From Cylindrodendrum hubeiense (taxonomy: Eukaryota > Ascomycota > Sordariomycetes > Hypocreales > Nectriaceae): DNA of 47,249 bases. This document shows, piece after piece, positions 32,401-41,795 of the stretch. Position 1 is the stretch's first letter; each line of letters begins with the position of its first letter. A program made the translations under genes and the position numbers. The notes under the pieces are model-generated. The model was given only the letters and a program-made list of their open reading frames with translations. It ran no database searches and was not told where the DNA came from. The stretch spans positions 1 to 47,249 of the forward strand of contig JAANBB010000323.1 of assembly GCA_014621425.1 (NCBI GenBank), read 5' to 3'.

Positions 32401-33713
32401 TGAATGCACGCCCGTAGAAGCCTAGGCCTAAGACGACCTTATTATACTCAATGTCATTGCGCCATAGCAGATCGAGGGCGAGGTCAATCTCGGTGAGGTT
32501 GGTATGGGCGTTGAGGTGGGGGGATGTCCAATTTACGTTTTGGTCCCAGGCACCGTGCAGATCGTAGGACCTGTAAAACCATGTTATTAGACTTTTTTCG
32601 CTCTCAGAATAAGAGTTGAGTGCGCTACTCACATAATGTTGAAGAATTCGACTGATTTTTCCTAGGCACCGTTGTCAGCACTCTCCCCTTACTTTGTTAA
32701 TAACCTAGGAGTAGTTGACTGACTAGTTTCTTTATATCAAAATGTTTGAGGTACCAATATGATGCGGGAAGGGTAATAGTAAGTCCCTTATTACCCGCAT
32801 CCATTATCTTCTTCAACGAGGCCATGAACTTAGGGAAATTGACAAAGTCAATATCCCGCCCAGACCGATCCTTAGCTTGGGGATATTCCCAGTCCAGGTC
32901 AAGCCCATCAAATTTATGAGTGCTCATAAATGACATAAGAGAGTCCATGAATATCCTTTGACGTGGGACAGAAGCCGCAAGATCTGAGAAGGTAGTGGCC
33001 GTCGTGCCCGGGTTATTAAATGACCATCCACCGATAGCAAGATAAATCTTCAGTTTTGGGTCCTTCTTCTTCAATGCTATGAGTCGCTTATAGATTTGGA
33101 TATCGGACTCTTTATCTGCATGGACTGTAAAGGTCTTGGGATTAATTGTAGCGAAGGCAAAGTTGATATGGGTATACAGTCCGATAGGGATTTGCTCAGG
33201 CCAGAAGGCCTCACAGGGACGATTCTGCGCCCATCCCTCAAAATAACCTACAACACGGGAGATACCGCTGTCCTTGGCGCAGCTTGGGCGCGAGACCTTC
33301 TTCGAGCCACAGAAGTCCTTGGTCGTCTGCTGTATATTAGTGTCTGTTCTTTCGTCTAGCAAGGCAGTTCAAGAACTCTACTTACACCACAGTATCCATG
33401 CTTAGAGCAACAGACATTCAAAGGGCATTTATCTCTTTCAGCCCATTTTACACCGAAGCCAGGATTGCACTCTGACTTTCTGCCACAGTCAGAGAGACAG
33501 TTTGTTCCACAGTCTAAATCCAGATCAGCTCTAGTCTTGTCATATTATCGGCGCAGTGAACTTACAGTCAGGGCCAAAACCGCAGTTGCCAGACTTATTG
33601 CAACATCCATTTTTACAAGGCCTAGTCGTACTGCAGGTTGTAGCATCTTCGGCGGCGGCTGCGACGCAGAGGCATAGCAGCAACAGGCAAAAGAACCATA
33701 TGCGTAAATGCAT
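29441..33713 (-). CDS. GH18 chitinase, subgroup C, with killer-toxin-like C-terminus
   Basis: The nine exons are 33713-33566, 33513-33386, 33329-32724, 32661-32633, 32570-30605, 30550-30412, 30361-30301, 30238-30016 and 29938-29441, giving 1265 aa with all phases consistent. It is secreted (signal MHLRIWFFCLLLLCLCVAAA). Residues about 25-100 are Cys-rich chitin-binding type 1 modules (CKNGCCNKSGNCGFGPDYCG; CPLNVCCSKHGYCG). The GH18 barrel is about 107-470, with YLAIGGWSF and the complete catalytic FDGLDLDWEYP (acid Glu240), so it should cleave chitin. Cys-rich modules fill about 490-760. The last about 500 residues resemble the C-terminal region of large fungal chitinases related to the zymocin alpha/beta subunit. 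Unlike many relatives, no LysM lies between the chitin-binding module and GH18. LysM proteins are encoded nearby. Exon 4 is only 29 nt. Confidence 0.92.
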
Positions 33714-35239
33714 ATTGGCTGCAGCGTGAGATCTACAGCCTCCGAGGAAAGGGAAGAATAAATGATGAAGAGAAATACCAGTCCAGAGGGAATAGATTAA
33801 GGAGCCAGAGACCAAAGGGCCAAGTGATGAGAGATGGTAGGTGGAAAGGAATTATAAGCTCTTTTGAAGAACATGTCAGTTTGGCTGGATGAACCTTTTA
33901 CCACTGGGAAAGATAGTTATACTCTTGGGCAAGACAGATATCGTCGGTTTTCGTGCAGCTCTGTTGGTCCTACTCCACGCGTTTCTCCATTCGGATCTCT
34001 GGAGCAGACGGAAACGTCCGAGCGGCCCGCTCGGTCATCTACTGTAAATGGTACTTGCAAAACTCTGCCCTTGTCCCCAGCGTGCAATTTAAGACGCTCA
34101 ACCAACAGACACAGCAGGGTGGACATAGTAATATCTCAACTGCCCACCATCATACAGAGCGGCTGAGATCCGACCTGATTCCCGCGTATACATCCTAGCT
34201 AGTGCCTACAGTATTTCAGCAAGGGAATTTCCCCTGTATTGGGTCTTTTGACTTTCCATCAGTCTAGCCACAAATCGGCAGGGAACTGTAGGACTGGAGA
34301 CCACTTTTCCACTTTTCAAGTACCAGGTTGTCGAGATATCGTAAGTCAATTGGCCGATACGGCTTTTACGTCGACGCTAGAGTACCTATACGAGATCATA
34401 TGATGATAAAGTGACCAAGTTCTCACCCCCACTTTATGTCACTTTTGGCCCCTGCGACTCAAGAGCGTACCGTAAGAACTCGATGAATTCGGACGCGCTA
34501 AGTGGATATTTTACTCCATTATTCCACTTCTATCCGTTCAAACCGTCACATCCCATCCAAAGTATTAGCCTTTAAAAAAATTTAGCGGTATCCGAATCTA
34601 TCGAGTTCTTACGCTAGTAATATCAAATGGAACGCACATGAAGCACAACCAACATCCCCACCAGAAAACATTTAATCCCGGTTTTACGACCGCAAGGCTA
34701 CTCACGATTCGGTTGCATGTAACCCGATTCAGCCTTCGTATCTCGCGGAGTTGTCAATGGGCCCGAGAGCGAGCCGCTCGGGGCCAAAAGACTGTTGGCC
34801 GTTTGCATTGCGCTAACTAATTAGCAGTCTCTGTTCGGCCCTACTTTTCCAGGGCCTCTCTCCATGACTGCCTCGGTAGACTTGTTGGCGATTATCAGGT
34901 CATTCTCTGACTCAGTAACACTTACTAGCGGTGTCGGTACTGATTCGAAAGGCCAGCTCCAGGTTTCACACGTTGTCAGTCATACTCAGGCTTGCGTTAA
35001 CTCAAAACTCCATTTGACAACAGCAAAGTGTTTCTTGGCCAGTCAAGTCACCTTGCGCAAAGTCCAGCCGTGATATTGTAGATACTTGGCCTAAGCTATT
35101 CACTCTACGCAATGCACATCTCGGGAATAAAGTAAAGAGACCAGTAGCGACTGAATTAATCTGAGTGCCTTGGGAGGCCGATCATACATGGAGTTCAACT
35201 TGGAAAAGCTAAACTAAAGGAACTAGAAGTCACAGCCTA
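33714..35239. other. 1.5-kb chitinase promoter region with a MITE
   Basis: This is the upstream region of the chitinase and the 3' flank of the three-LysM gene, both on the reverse strand. A TTATAA box lies on the reverse strand near 33850. A 145-bp inverted-repeat element is at 34470-34614. I see no gene. Confidence 0.5.
34470..34614. mobile_element. 145-bp MITE with 32-33-bp terminal inverted repeats, TA-flanked
   Basis: The left arm (34470-34501) starts CCGTAAGAACTCGATGAATT. The right arm (34582-34614), read in reverse complement, starts GCGTAAGAACTCGATAGATT. The arms match at about 27 of 32 positions. Both outer ends are flanked by TA (34468-34469 and 34615-34616), as expected for target duplication by Tc1/mariner-type transposases. 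The interior has no coding capacity. The element lies about 0.75 kb upstream of the chitinase start. Confidence 0.8.
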
Positions 35240-36579
35240 TTAAGCCTGAGCAGGTCCGGTGGATTCGTACGTGACGTTCCATCCGGAAATGGGGGCCACA
35301 CATAAGGCCAAGCCGGGAACCAGGCTCGCAGTACAGTTCTCCCCGACCGCCAACGAAGGGTTAATGTCGTACATGAGGTTCCCCTTGCAGATGTCATTCG
35401 CCTTGCAAATGCCCTCGCAAGTGTCCGACTCGGCGGTGATGTGCCACTTGCCACAGTTCAGTGTCGTGTCCTCCGCGACCTCGGCGTCTCCGGGCGAAGC
35501 AAGGAGCACGACAGTGGGCCCGTTTCCGCTGCTCGTCTCGTGTTGGATGTTCAAGGCCTTGAAAGCAGCGCTCGTATCGCCCAGACCGGAGATGCAGACA
35601 GACTTGCCGTAGAAGTCGGTGGCCGTCTGGAGGTTGGTACAGTCGTGGTTGATCCACGAGTTATAGCCCTGCACGTCGTCCCAGGGAAGGCCATTTGAAG
35701 TCTCTATACTAAAGCAAGTATCTTCGGGCTGTACATAGTACGTCTTGCAAGTCATGGGGAGGCAGAGCTTGAGACCTGCGGGGACCTTGTGACAGTCGCC
35801 AATAGCCTCCTGGTTACCCATATACAGTAGAGCACCAGAAACACCCGAAGCCTTGGAGATAGAATCGCATGTATCTCCCTCCTTGGTCGTATAATACTTT
35901 CTGGTTAGGCAGAAAGCCGGCTCTTCCTCCTCTTCTCTAAGAGGGGGTAGAATATCTGTAGGCCCTGAGCCCCCACATGTCTTGTAGACAAGCTCCAGCT
36001 CCTCCTTATAGTACTCATTATAGAGGGAGTACTGCGAGGACTGCATTATGGCGAGACGCCGGAGATAACAGGTATGGCAGAGCTCCGCGCGAGGCATATT
36101 CTCGCCGTCCTCGACGTCAGAGAATTCATCAATGATGTCTAATAATCGTAATCAGCATCGCTTTCCTTTTTGTGTCCACTTTATAACCTACCGTTACAAT
36201 ATCTCCTTGTCTTAGGATCTTTGATACACGTCTCGTTCCAGCCCGCCCAGATGTAACCACCATATAGCGCGGGAACGGTATTACTTGACGCAAAAGTTTT
36301 TCCTGCGCAGTCCTTGGAAACCGTATCAAACCACTTGCGAAGCGACGCAGAGCAGATGCCAGTACAGATCTGATCGGTCAGAGTAATATTTTCAAGCGAG
36401 CCTCGATAGCTCGACTGCATGAAGGATCGTATATACGAATTGCAGGTGATATCGGCCGATAAAGCGCTAACGCAGGCGTCCCCAACATCGTATGTATCGA
36501 GATCGGCGACTTCGTAGATACGAAAGGCACCCGCGCTGAGAAAAAGGCCAAAGGCAACAAGGTGTTTGAGGATAGCCAT
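35240..36579 (-). CDS. secreted protein with three LysM domains (428 aa)
   Basis: The two exons are 36579-36192 and 36138-35240. The intron is 53 nt (donor GTAGGT, acceptor TAG). The chosen ATG at 36579 begins a signal peptide (MAILKHLVAFGLFLSAGAF). The N-terminal about 190 residues hold a conserved Cys-containing region (ending YCNDIIDEFSD, AELCHTCYLRRLA) common to fungal LysM-bearing secreted proteins. Three LysM domains follow: about 210-256 (KYYTTKEGDTCDSISKASGV), 261-312 (KTYYVQPEDTCFSIETSNGL) and 360-411 (KWHITAESDTCEGICKANDI). LysM domains bind chitin oligomers. In fungi such proteins shield hyphae from chitinases or dampen host chitin sensing. There is no catalytic domain. It reads in the same direction as the chitinase, 1.5 kb upstream. 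Confidence 0.9.
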
Positions 36580-37761
36580 GGTGTATTTGGTGACCACTTG
36601 CTGACTGAATAGAGAAAGGTTGAAAATTGATAATCCTTAGAAGTGGCGACCAAGACAAATCCCAGATGGCCTGGCCCTACCTACCCTAATCTTAATTTTG
36701 TTTAAATCATCAGATCGAGGACAATATGATATTAACGAGGCCGAGGTATGCAAGTCATGTATATGGAGTGGCACTCCCTCCGTGCCGATAGTTTCGCAAC
36801 TCCTTGTACCCGATGTTCCTCGGCTCGGGCCTTTTGACAGATATTTTCCTCATGCTCATATGCGTGCCACTGTGATTCCAGCGATCCGAGACCCCGTGCC
36901 ACGGTGGAAATTGGAAGGCGACGATACGAGGGCTTTTTGCGCGCACATGGTAGGTGCCGACGGGGCCGAAAAGAATTGACAATGGATCAGTGTTTTTTTT
37001 TTGCCCCAGGCCCCTGTCTCGCAAGGGGTTTGCCCACAACCTCTGCAATGCTGTGTTGGTTGTTGGTTGTTGGTTGTTGGTTTTACGTCCGGCGACTCCA
37101 CGAGGCTAGCAGGGGTTGATAAACCCAATCTTTTGCTTAACTTAGCGTAAACTCCCAGCTAACGAATACGTAACATAATTGGCGCAGAAAAGTGGGAACC
37201 GTGATGGATCAACCAGAGGAATAGATCTCTCGAGCATATCCTCGCCCCTCCCTTCGGCTTCGGCTCCGGCTCACGCAGACCGAACACTAAAAGTGGGCAT
37301 GCACTGATGTAGGAACCTTTGACCGACAAGCCCATGGATCTACCGTAAATCCCGACACCTCTCCGCATTCTTGTGGGGCATGAACCCCCGTATCGCTGTA
37401 TTCATTGGACTCAACTTCAGAGGTGGTCTGCCATACCGCCGTTTATGCCTCTGATTCTAAAGCCAATTTGTTGACATTTTACAATACTCGGGTTAGCACG
37501 GTAGAGACCAACAGTGCGGATCACGCTACGGACTGTAGGTCTGAACGGGCAAGCTGTAAAGCCTCTAAGTTAAGCCTATGTGACAAGCATGGCAGGGTGC
37601 CATCACGAGGTTGACCTGTAGGGTTCTGAGCTGATCAATGACGCTGAAAAGCTGTACTTATGCATCTCCAAGTCTTGCTCTTATTACATGTTGGTGTGCT
37701 ATCGCTACTGCTCATCTCCCCTAGTCAATTGAATCCTTTCTGCTGGTATTCCCCATCCACC
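36580..37761. promoter_or_regulatory. 1.18-kb divergent promoter region of the two LysM genes
   Basis: The three-LysM gene reads left and the seven-LysM gene reads right from this region. A T9 run is near 36992 and a (GTTGGTT)n microsatellite is at 37053-37083. No convincing gene is present. Shared regulation is inferred from geometry only. Confidence 0.5.
37053..37083. repeat. heptanucleotide microsatellite (GTTGGTT)n
   Basis: About four uninterrupted copies of a 7-bp unit lie between the divergent LysM genes. Such tracts vary in length between strains. Confidence 0.75.
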
Positions 37762-39637
37762 ATGCTCTTCTCCTCTCTCCTCGCCCAAAGCCTGTTGGCC
37801 GCCGGTGCAACAGCGTCCAGGGGCCGATGGTTCCGCCGACAGGACGGCCCAACCGACCCAGGCATCCCTTCTGATTGCACCTGGTGGGACACAGCCGTTG
37901 ATAATAGCAAGGACTGTGCTTTCTTTGAGTCAGATTGGGGCATTACACACAAGCAGTTTGTGGAATACGCAAGTAGCCCAACGTGCCATCCCAAGTAAGG
38001 TGTTGCTAATATGGTCATAGAACCCGAGCGTCAAGAGTGACTGCAGTGGCATCCAGATTGGACACTCATACTGTGTCGAGGTCAATAACGGGCTTCCTCG
38101 TGATCAAGACCCGCCCGCGGTGACCACCACCGAAGATGCCGGGCCTGAGCATACCGAGGACTCCAAGCCTAGTCCCACTCAGGAGGGTCTCATCGACACA
38201 TGCACTTCCTTCTATAAGGCCAAGAAGGGAGATACATGTACTAAGATCATTGAATTGTTTAAGACGTTCGACTTTGACGACTTCTTCAATTGGAATCCCG
38301 CTGTCGAGACGGATTGCAGTGGCATCTGGGCCGACACGTACTACTGTATAGGTGTGCCTGGAACACCCACGAGCCCGCCCACGCAGGTGGCTGTGACGTT
38401 CACGACAGCCACAGCAACAGCCGCAGCAAAGCCCAGCCCTACGCAGGATGGCCTTATTGAGAGCTGTACCACGTTCTACTTTGCTGCCAAGGGTGACACG
38501 TGCGCCAAGATCATTACCAAGTATGGCACGTTCAGCTCAGATGACTTCTACAAGTGGAACCCGGCCGTGGGCAAAGACTGTAGCGGCATCTGGGCGAGCA
38601 CCTACTACTGCGTTGGTATTCCCGGGACACCTACCACTAAGCCTGCTGCCCCGACTACCGCGAAGCCGACGACGACAGGCGGTGTCGAGACTCCCTCGCC
38701 GATCCAAGAGGGCATGGCTAAGAACTGCAACAAGTTCCATAAGATCGCATCTACAACCACTTGCAATTCGATCGAGTCATACTACAAGCTGCCACTATCC
38801 CAGTTTCTCTTGTGGAACCCTGCTGTTGGCAAGGACTGCACCTCTCTGTGGGTTGATACCTATGTCTGTGTGAGCGTCGTAGGATACATACTGTCCACGA
38901 CGACAACCTCTAAACCCACCACCACGACCAAGGCGCCAGCCAATGGCATTACGACCCCCTCGCCGATCCAGAATGGCATGGTGAAGAACTGCGAGAAGTT
39001 TCATCTGATCAAGTCCACCACCACTTGTACGTCTATTGAGTCATACTATAACCTCCCACTCGCAACCTTTTACTCGTGGAACCCCGCCGTCGGCAAGAGT
39101 TGCACATCCTTGTTGGTCGACTACTATGTTTGTGTCGGCACCATCGGCTGGAAGCCCCCTACGAAAACCACTACCAAGGCAACTACAACAACGAAGGCAC
39201 CCTCTAACGGAATTACCACACCTACGCCGATCCAAGCAGGTATGGTCAGTAACTGCAACAAGTTCCACCTAGTCAAGTCCACCACTACCTGCGCATCCAT
39301 CCAAAGCTACTACAGCGTAACCATGGCAGACTTTGCCAAGTGGAATCCTGCTGTCGGCTCGAAATGCACCGCCTTGTGGCCTGAATATAACGTATGCGTT
39401 GGCGTTATTGGCGGAACCCCGACCAAGCCAGGCAACGGTGTTGCGACGCCCTCGCCGATCCAAACAGGGATGGTTACCAACTGCAAGAAGTTCCATCTCA
39501 TCGCGAGTACTACTACGTGCGCATCGATTCAAGAGTATTACAAGATTTCAATGTCCCAGCTGGCCAGGTGGAATCCGGCGGTCGGGACCAAGTGCACAGC
39601 GCTGTGGGCTAAGTATTATGTATGCGTTGGTGTGTAG
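37762..39637 (+). CDS. secreted protein with seven LysM domains (607 aa), GC-AG intron
   Basis: The exons are 37762-37968 and 38021-39637. The 52-nt intron starts with GCAAGT instead of GT, has a TGCTAAT branch and ends TAG. It splits the first LysM exactly between QFVEY and NPSVKSDC. The signal peptide is MLFSSLLAQSLLAAGATA. Seven LysM units follow, each with the fungal WNPAV-x3-C core and separated by Thr/Pro-rich linkers: one split by the intron, two of the FYKAKKGDTC kind, and four of the FHLIKSTTTC kind near 38.72, 38.98, 39.25 and 39.48 kb. The last four are recent tandem copies. The protein is probably a chitin-binding surface or extracellular LysM protein (effector-like). It has no enzyme domain and is divergent from the three-LysM gene. 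Confidence 0.92.
38700..39630 (+). repeat. four tandem LysM-coding units of about 240-265 bp
   Basis: The last four LysM modules and their Thr/Pro linkers recur with very similar DNA, for example the recurring ACTCCCTCGCCGATCCA-like linker start. This marks recent internal duplication within the seven-LysM gene. Confidence 0.75.
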
Positions 39638-40268
39638 ATAGGCGGCCTTCCTCATGAACTATACTCATATTTGGGATGAATAATGAATCTGATTATGTAT
39701 ATCATTCGGACCGAAGTCTGTTGTTGAGTAATAAGTGTCTAACGCCACTCTCGCAAACTAATATCTGAAGTGGGCGGTTGTGACTCGGCCCGAGCTCGCA
39801 ATGCCGTAAGTCTTCCCGCTCCGAATTCCCAAAGTCAGGAGAGAAGCCTTTCTATTCCAGAACACAGCTTGTATGTCTGGCGACGGTACTTCAGCCCTAT
39901 CATATCGTCTATTCGAGAATACCCATGTTGTAACCATACACTTAGTATTGTTATCTGTGATTCTGCCTTGTGTTCTGGGTTAAAAATAATCGGGATGTGT
40001 CACAGGGTGGTTCATCCAGGGTAGATTCAACTGGTCGAGTTTGTTTCGGTCGCGGGGAAACGGTCGATTATTATCTTAATGGCAAGATTGAGTGCGTGGC
40101 ATAGTTCAAGATACTAATGTAGTGTCAATGTTAGCGATGCGCCCGCGCGTCCTTCGGATTCGGCGTTGTGTGAAGCCATGATGGGAAGGCAGGTCTTAGT
40201 ATTCTAGGTAACGGCGTCTGATCTAATTTACATGATAATCGCGCGCTCCTATAGAAGATATAGGCTTT
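39638..40268. other. intergenic region
   Basis: This is the 3' flank of the seven-LysM gene. No gene or repeat is seen. Confidence 0.4.
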
Positions 40269-40660
40269 CTAGGACTGGTATCCTCGGAAAACACTGAACT
40301 GAATGCCTATGATAGGGGATTTATCCATCACCCTCGGCGTGCCCTCTTCCCTCTCACGGTGACCCTGGCCGTATGCCACAGTCTCGATCATCTTGCTGAA
40401 CGGTGAGTATGTTCCGTCTGATAACCATTCGCGATGCTTCTGCTGAAACCTCTCAATCGCTTCAGTCCTCAGCTCTCCCGGATCGTCGGACTCGCCCTCG
40501 AATGCATGCTCCAGCATCAGTAAGCGAGCGCACCAGACAAGCCCGGCAAGCTGACCTGTATAGTCCTTTGCATGCTTGTACGACAGCTTCTCGGGGTGAA
40601 TGCCCAGTACGGCCGTAAAGTGACAATACTGTCTAAAATACTTCTTCTTTTTTTGTGTGG
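40269..40660 (-). pseudogene. second fragment of a helicase-associated fungal repeat protein
   Basis: Read leftward, the sequence gives KYFRQYCHFTAVLGIHPEKL, SYKHAKDYTGQLAGLVWCAR and LLMLEHAF. A region with FQQKHREWLSDGTYSPFSKM, IETVAYGQG and GTPRVM follows. This order (CHFTAVLG, Tyr-Thr, LAGLIWCARLLMLEYA, then a Thr/Ser-Pro helix and a LRAYG-like block) is typical of long OrsD/C2H2 and telomere-associated RecQ-helicase-like proteins of filamentous fungi. The helicase part is absent and the flanks decay into unrelated sequence. An earlier part of a similar protein is at 27.7-28.3 kb, so relics of one element family sit on both sides of the chitinase/LysM cluster. Confidence 0.6.
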
Positions 40661-41795
40661 TCGCTTAGATATTATCTTTACCTAGTCGACTAAGTTCTCT
40701 CAACTTGCATTTATGTGAAGTGGTGTTGTTCAATGGCAGCATTTCGACGATAATATATTGAGAAGAAGGAATGCTCCTGTACAGCTTAAATTTAAGTAAA
40801 AGTCTGATCGTCCCGACCCGGTAGTAGTGCTTCACTTCCCTGGGAAAGTAAAACAGTCGGCACCGGACCTATACATAATTGTGATTGCAAGTCTGCTCAT
40901 TAAGCTACATGCAAAACCAGCTACTCGATCTGCAATTAACAAAATATCATGTCTAGCGTCTCTGCTGCCATCCTGGGAGATAAACTGATGGTATTAAATC
41001 TCGTCTGATTATTCGCTCAAGCAAACAATTGAGGGCGCAAGACATTTCAAGTAATGTCGAGGCGCCGCGTTGTTAATCTGGTGACGACGATTACGATGGT
41101 GACGACAGTGAAACCTCCGCTATACCGGCCTGTCGATCATAGAGAAGGATGAACTAAGCTATGATAAACCGAACCCTGACTTTAGATCTTCGCTATCTCC
41201 CATGCCAGCGAGATCTCGGCCATCCCGCCCGCAAAGCCGGCACCGGTACTCCTTCCACCGATCACGTGATCGCAAGCCGGACCACAGATACGACTAGCAT
41301 GCCATCCAAATATACGTCTGCGTATCTTGCTTCGCTTAACTCTACTAACGGTATTGAGGAGAAGATTGCCGGGGTGAGAGAATAACACGCGTTAGGAATC
41401 TTCTCGTTGACTTCCATCATACCACATACGTGTGCTTTGGAGACTTGAATGTACCTTGGTTTATATCGTAAGGAAGGGGTCCTAATTGCTAGATCCAAGT
41501 TCAGAGGCTTGTAAATGAGGAAGAAAAGTTTGTCGGGGAATAAATACTGCTTCAGAATTCAGTTTTGGCAAGCGAAGTAGTACAATTTCAATGTATTTTA
41601 TTGACAATAAACTTTGAGAACCATTCCTATCGCAATTTCGGTTCCCAGCTATTCTAGACTTCGCAAAGCCACTGGCTTCTGGACGGCTCTAATATTCAAG
41701 CACCCAGGCATAAAAGATAAAGGGACAAACATCAAATGTAGCATAAATTGTACCTAATGGGAATTGTCAATAACTTTGACCGGCAAATGTATGTA
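40661..41795. other. intergenic region
   Basis: This 1.1-kb region lies between the relic and the 3' end of the Cys-rich gene. A 74-codon frame at 41161-41385 has no recognisable content. Nothing else is seen. Confidence 0.4.

Noticed and set aside
35441..35698. Frames antisense to the LysM gene
   Set aside because: They are shadows of the LysM coding sequence without protein-like features.
37994..38020. A 26-nt GTAAGG...TAG intron in the seven-LysM gene
   Set aside because: It is too short for fungal splicing and leaves an aberrant LysM. The 52-nt GC-AG solution restores the domain.
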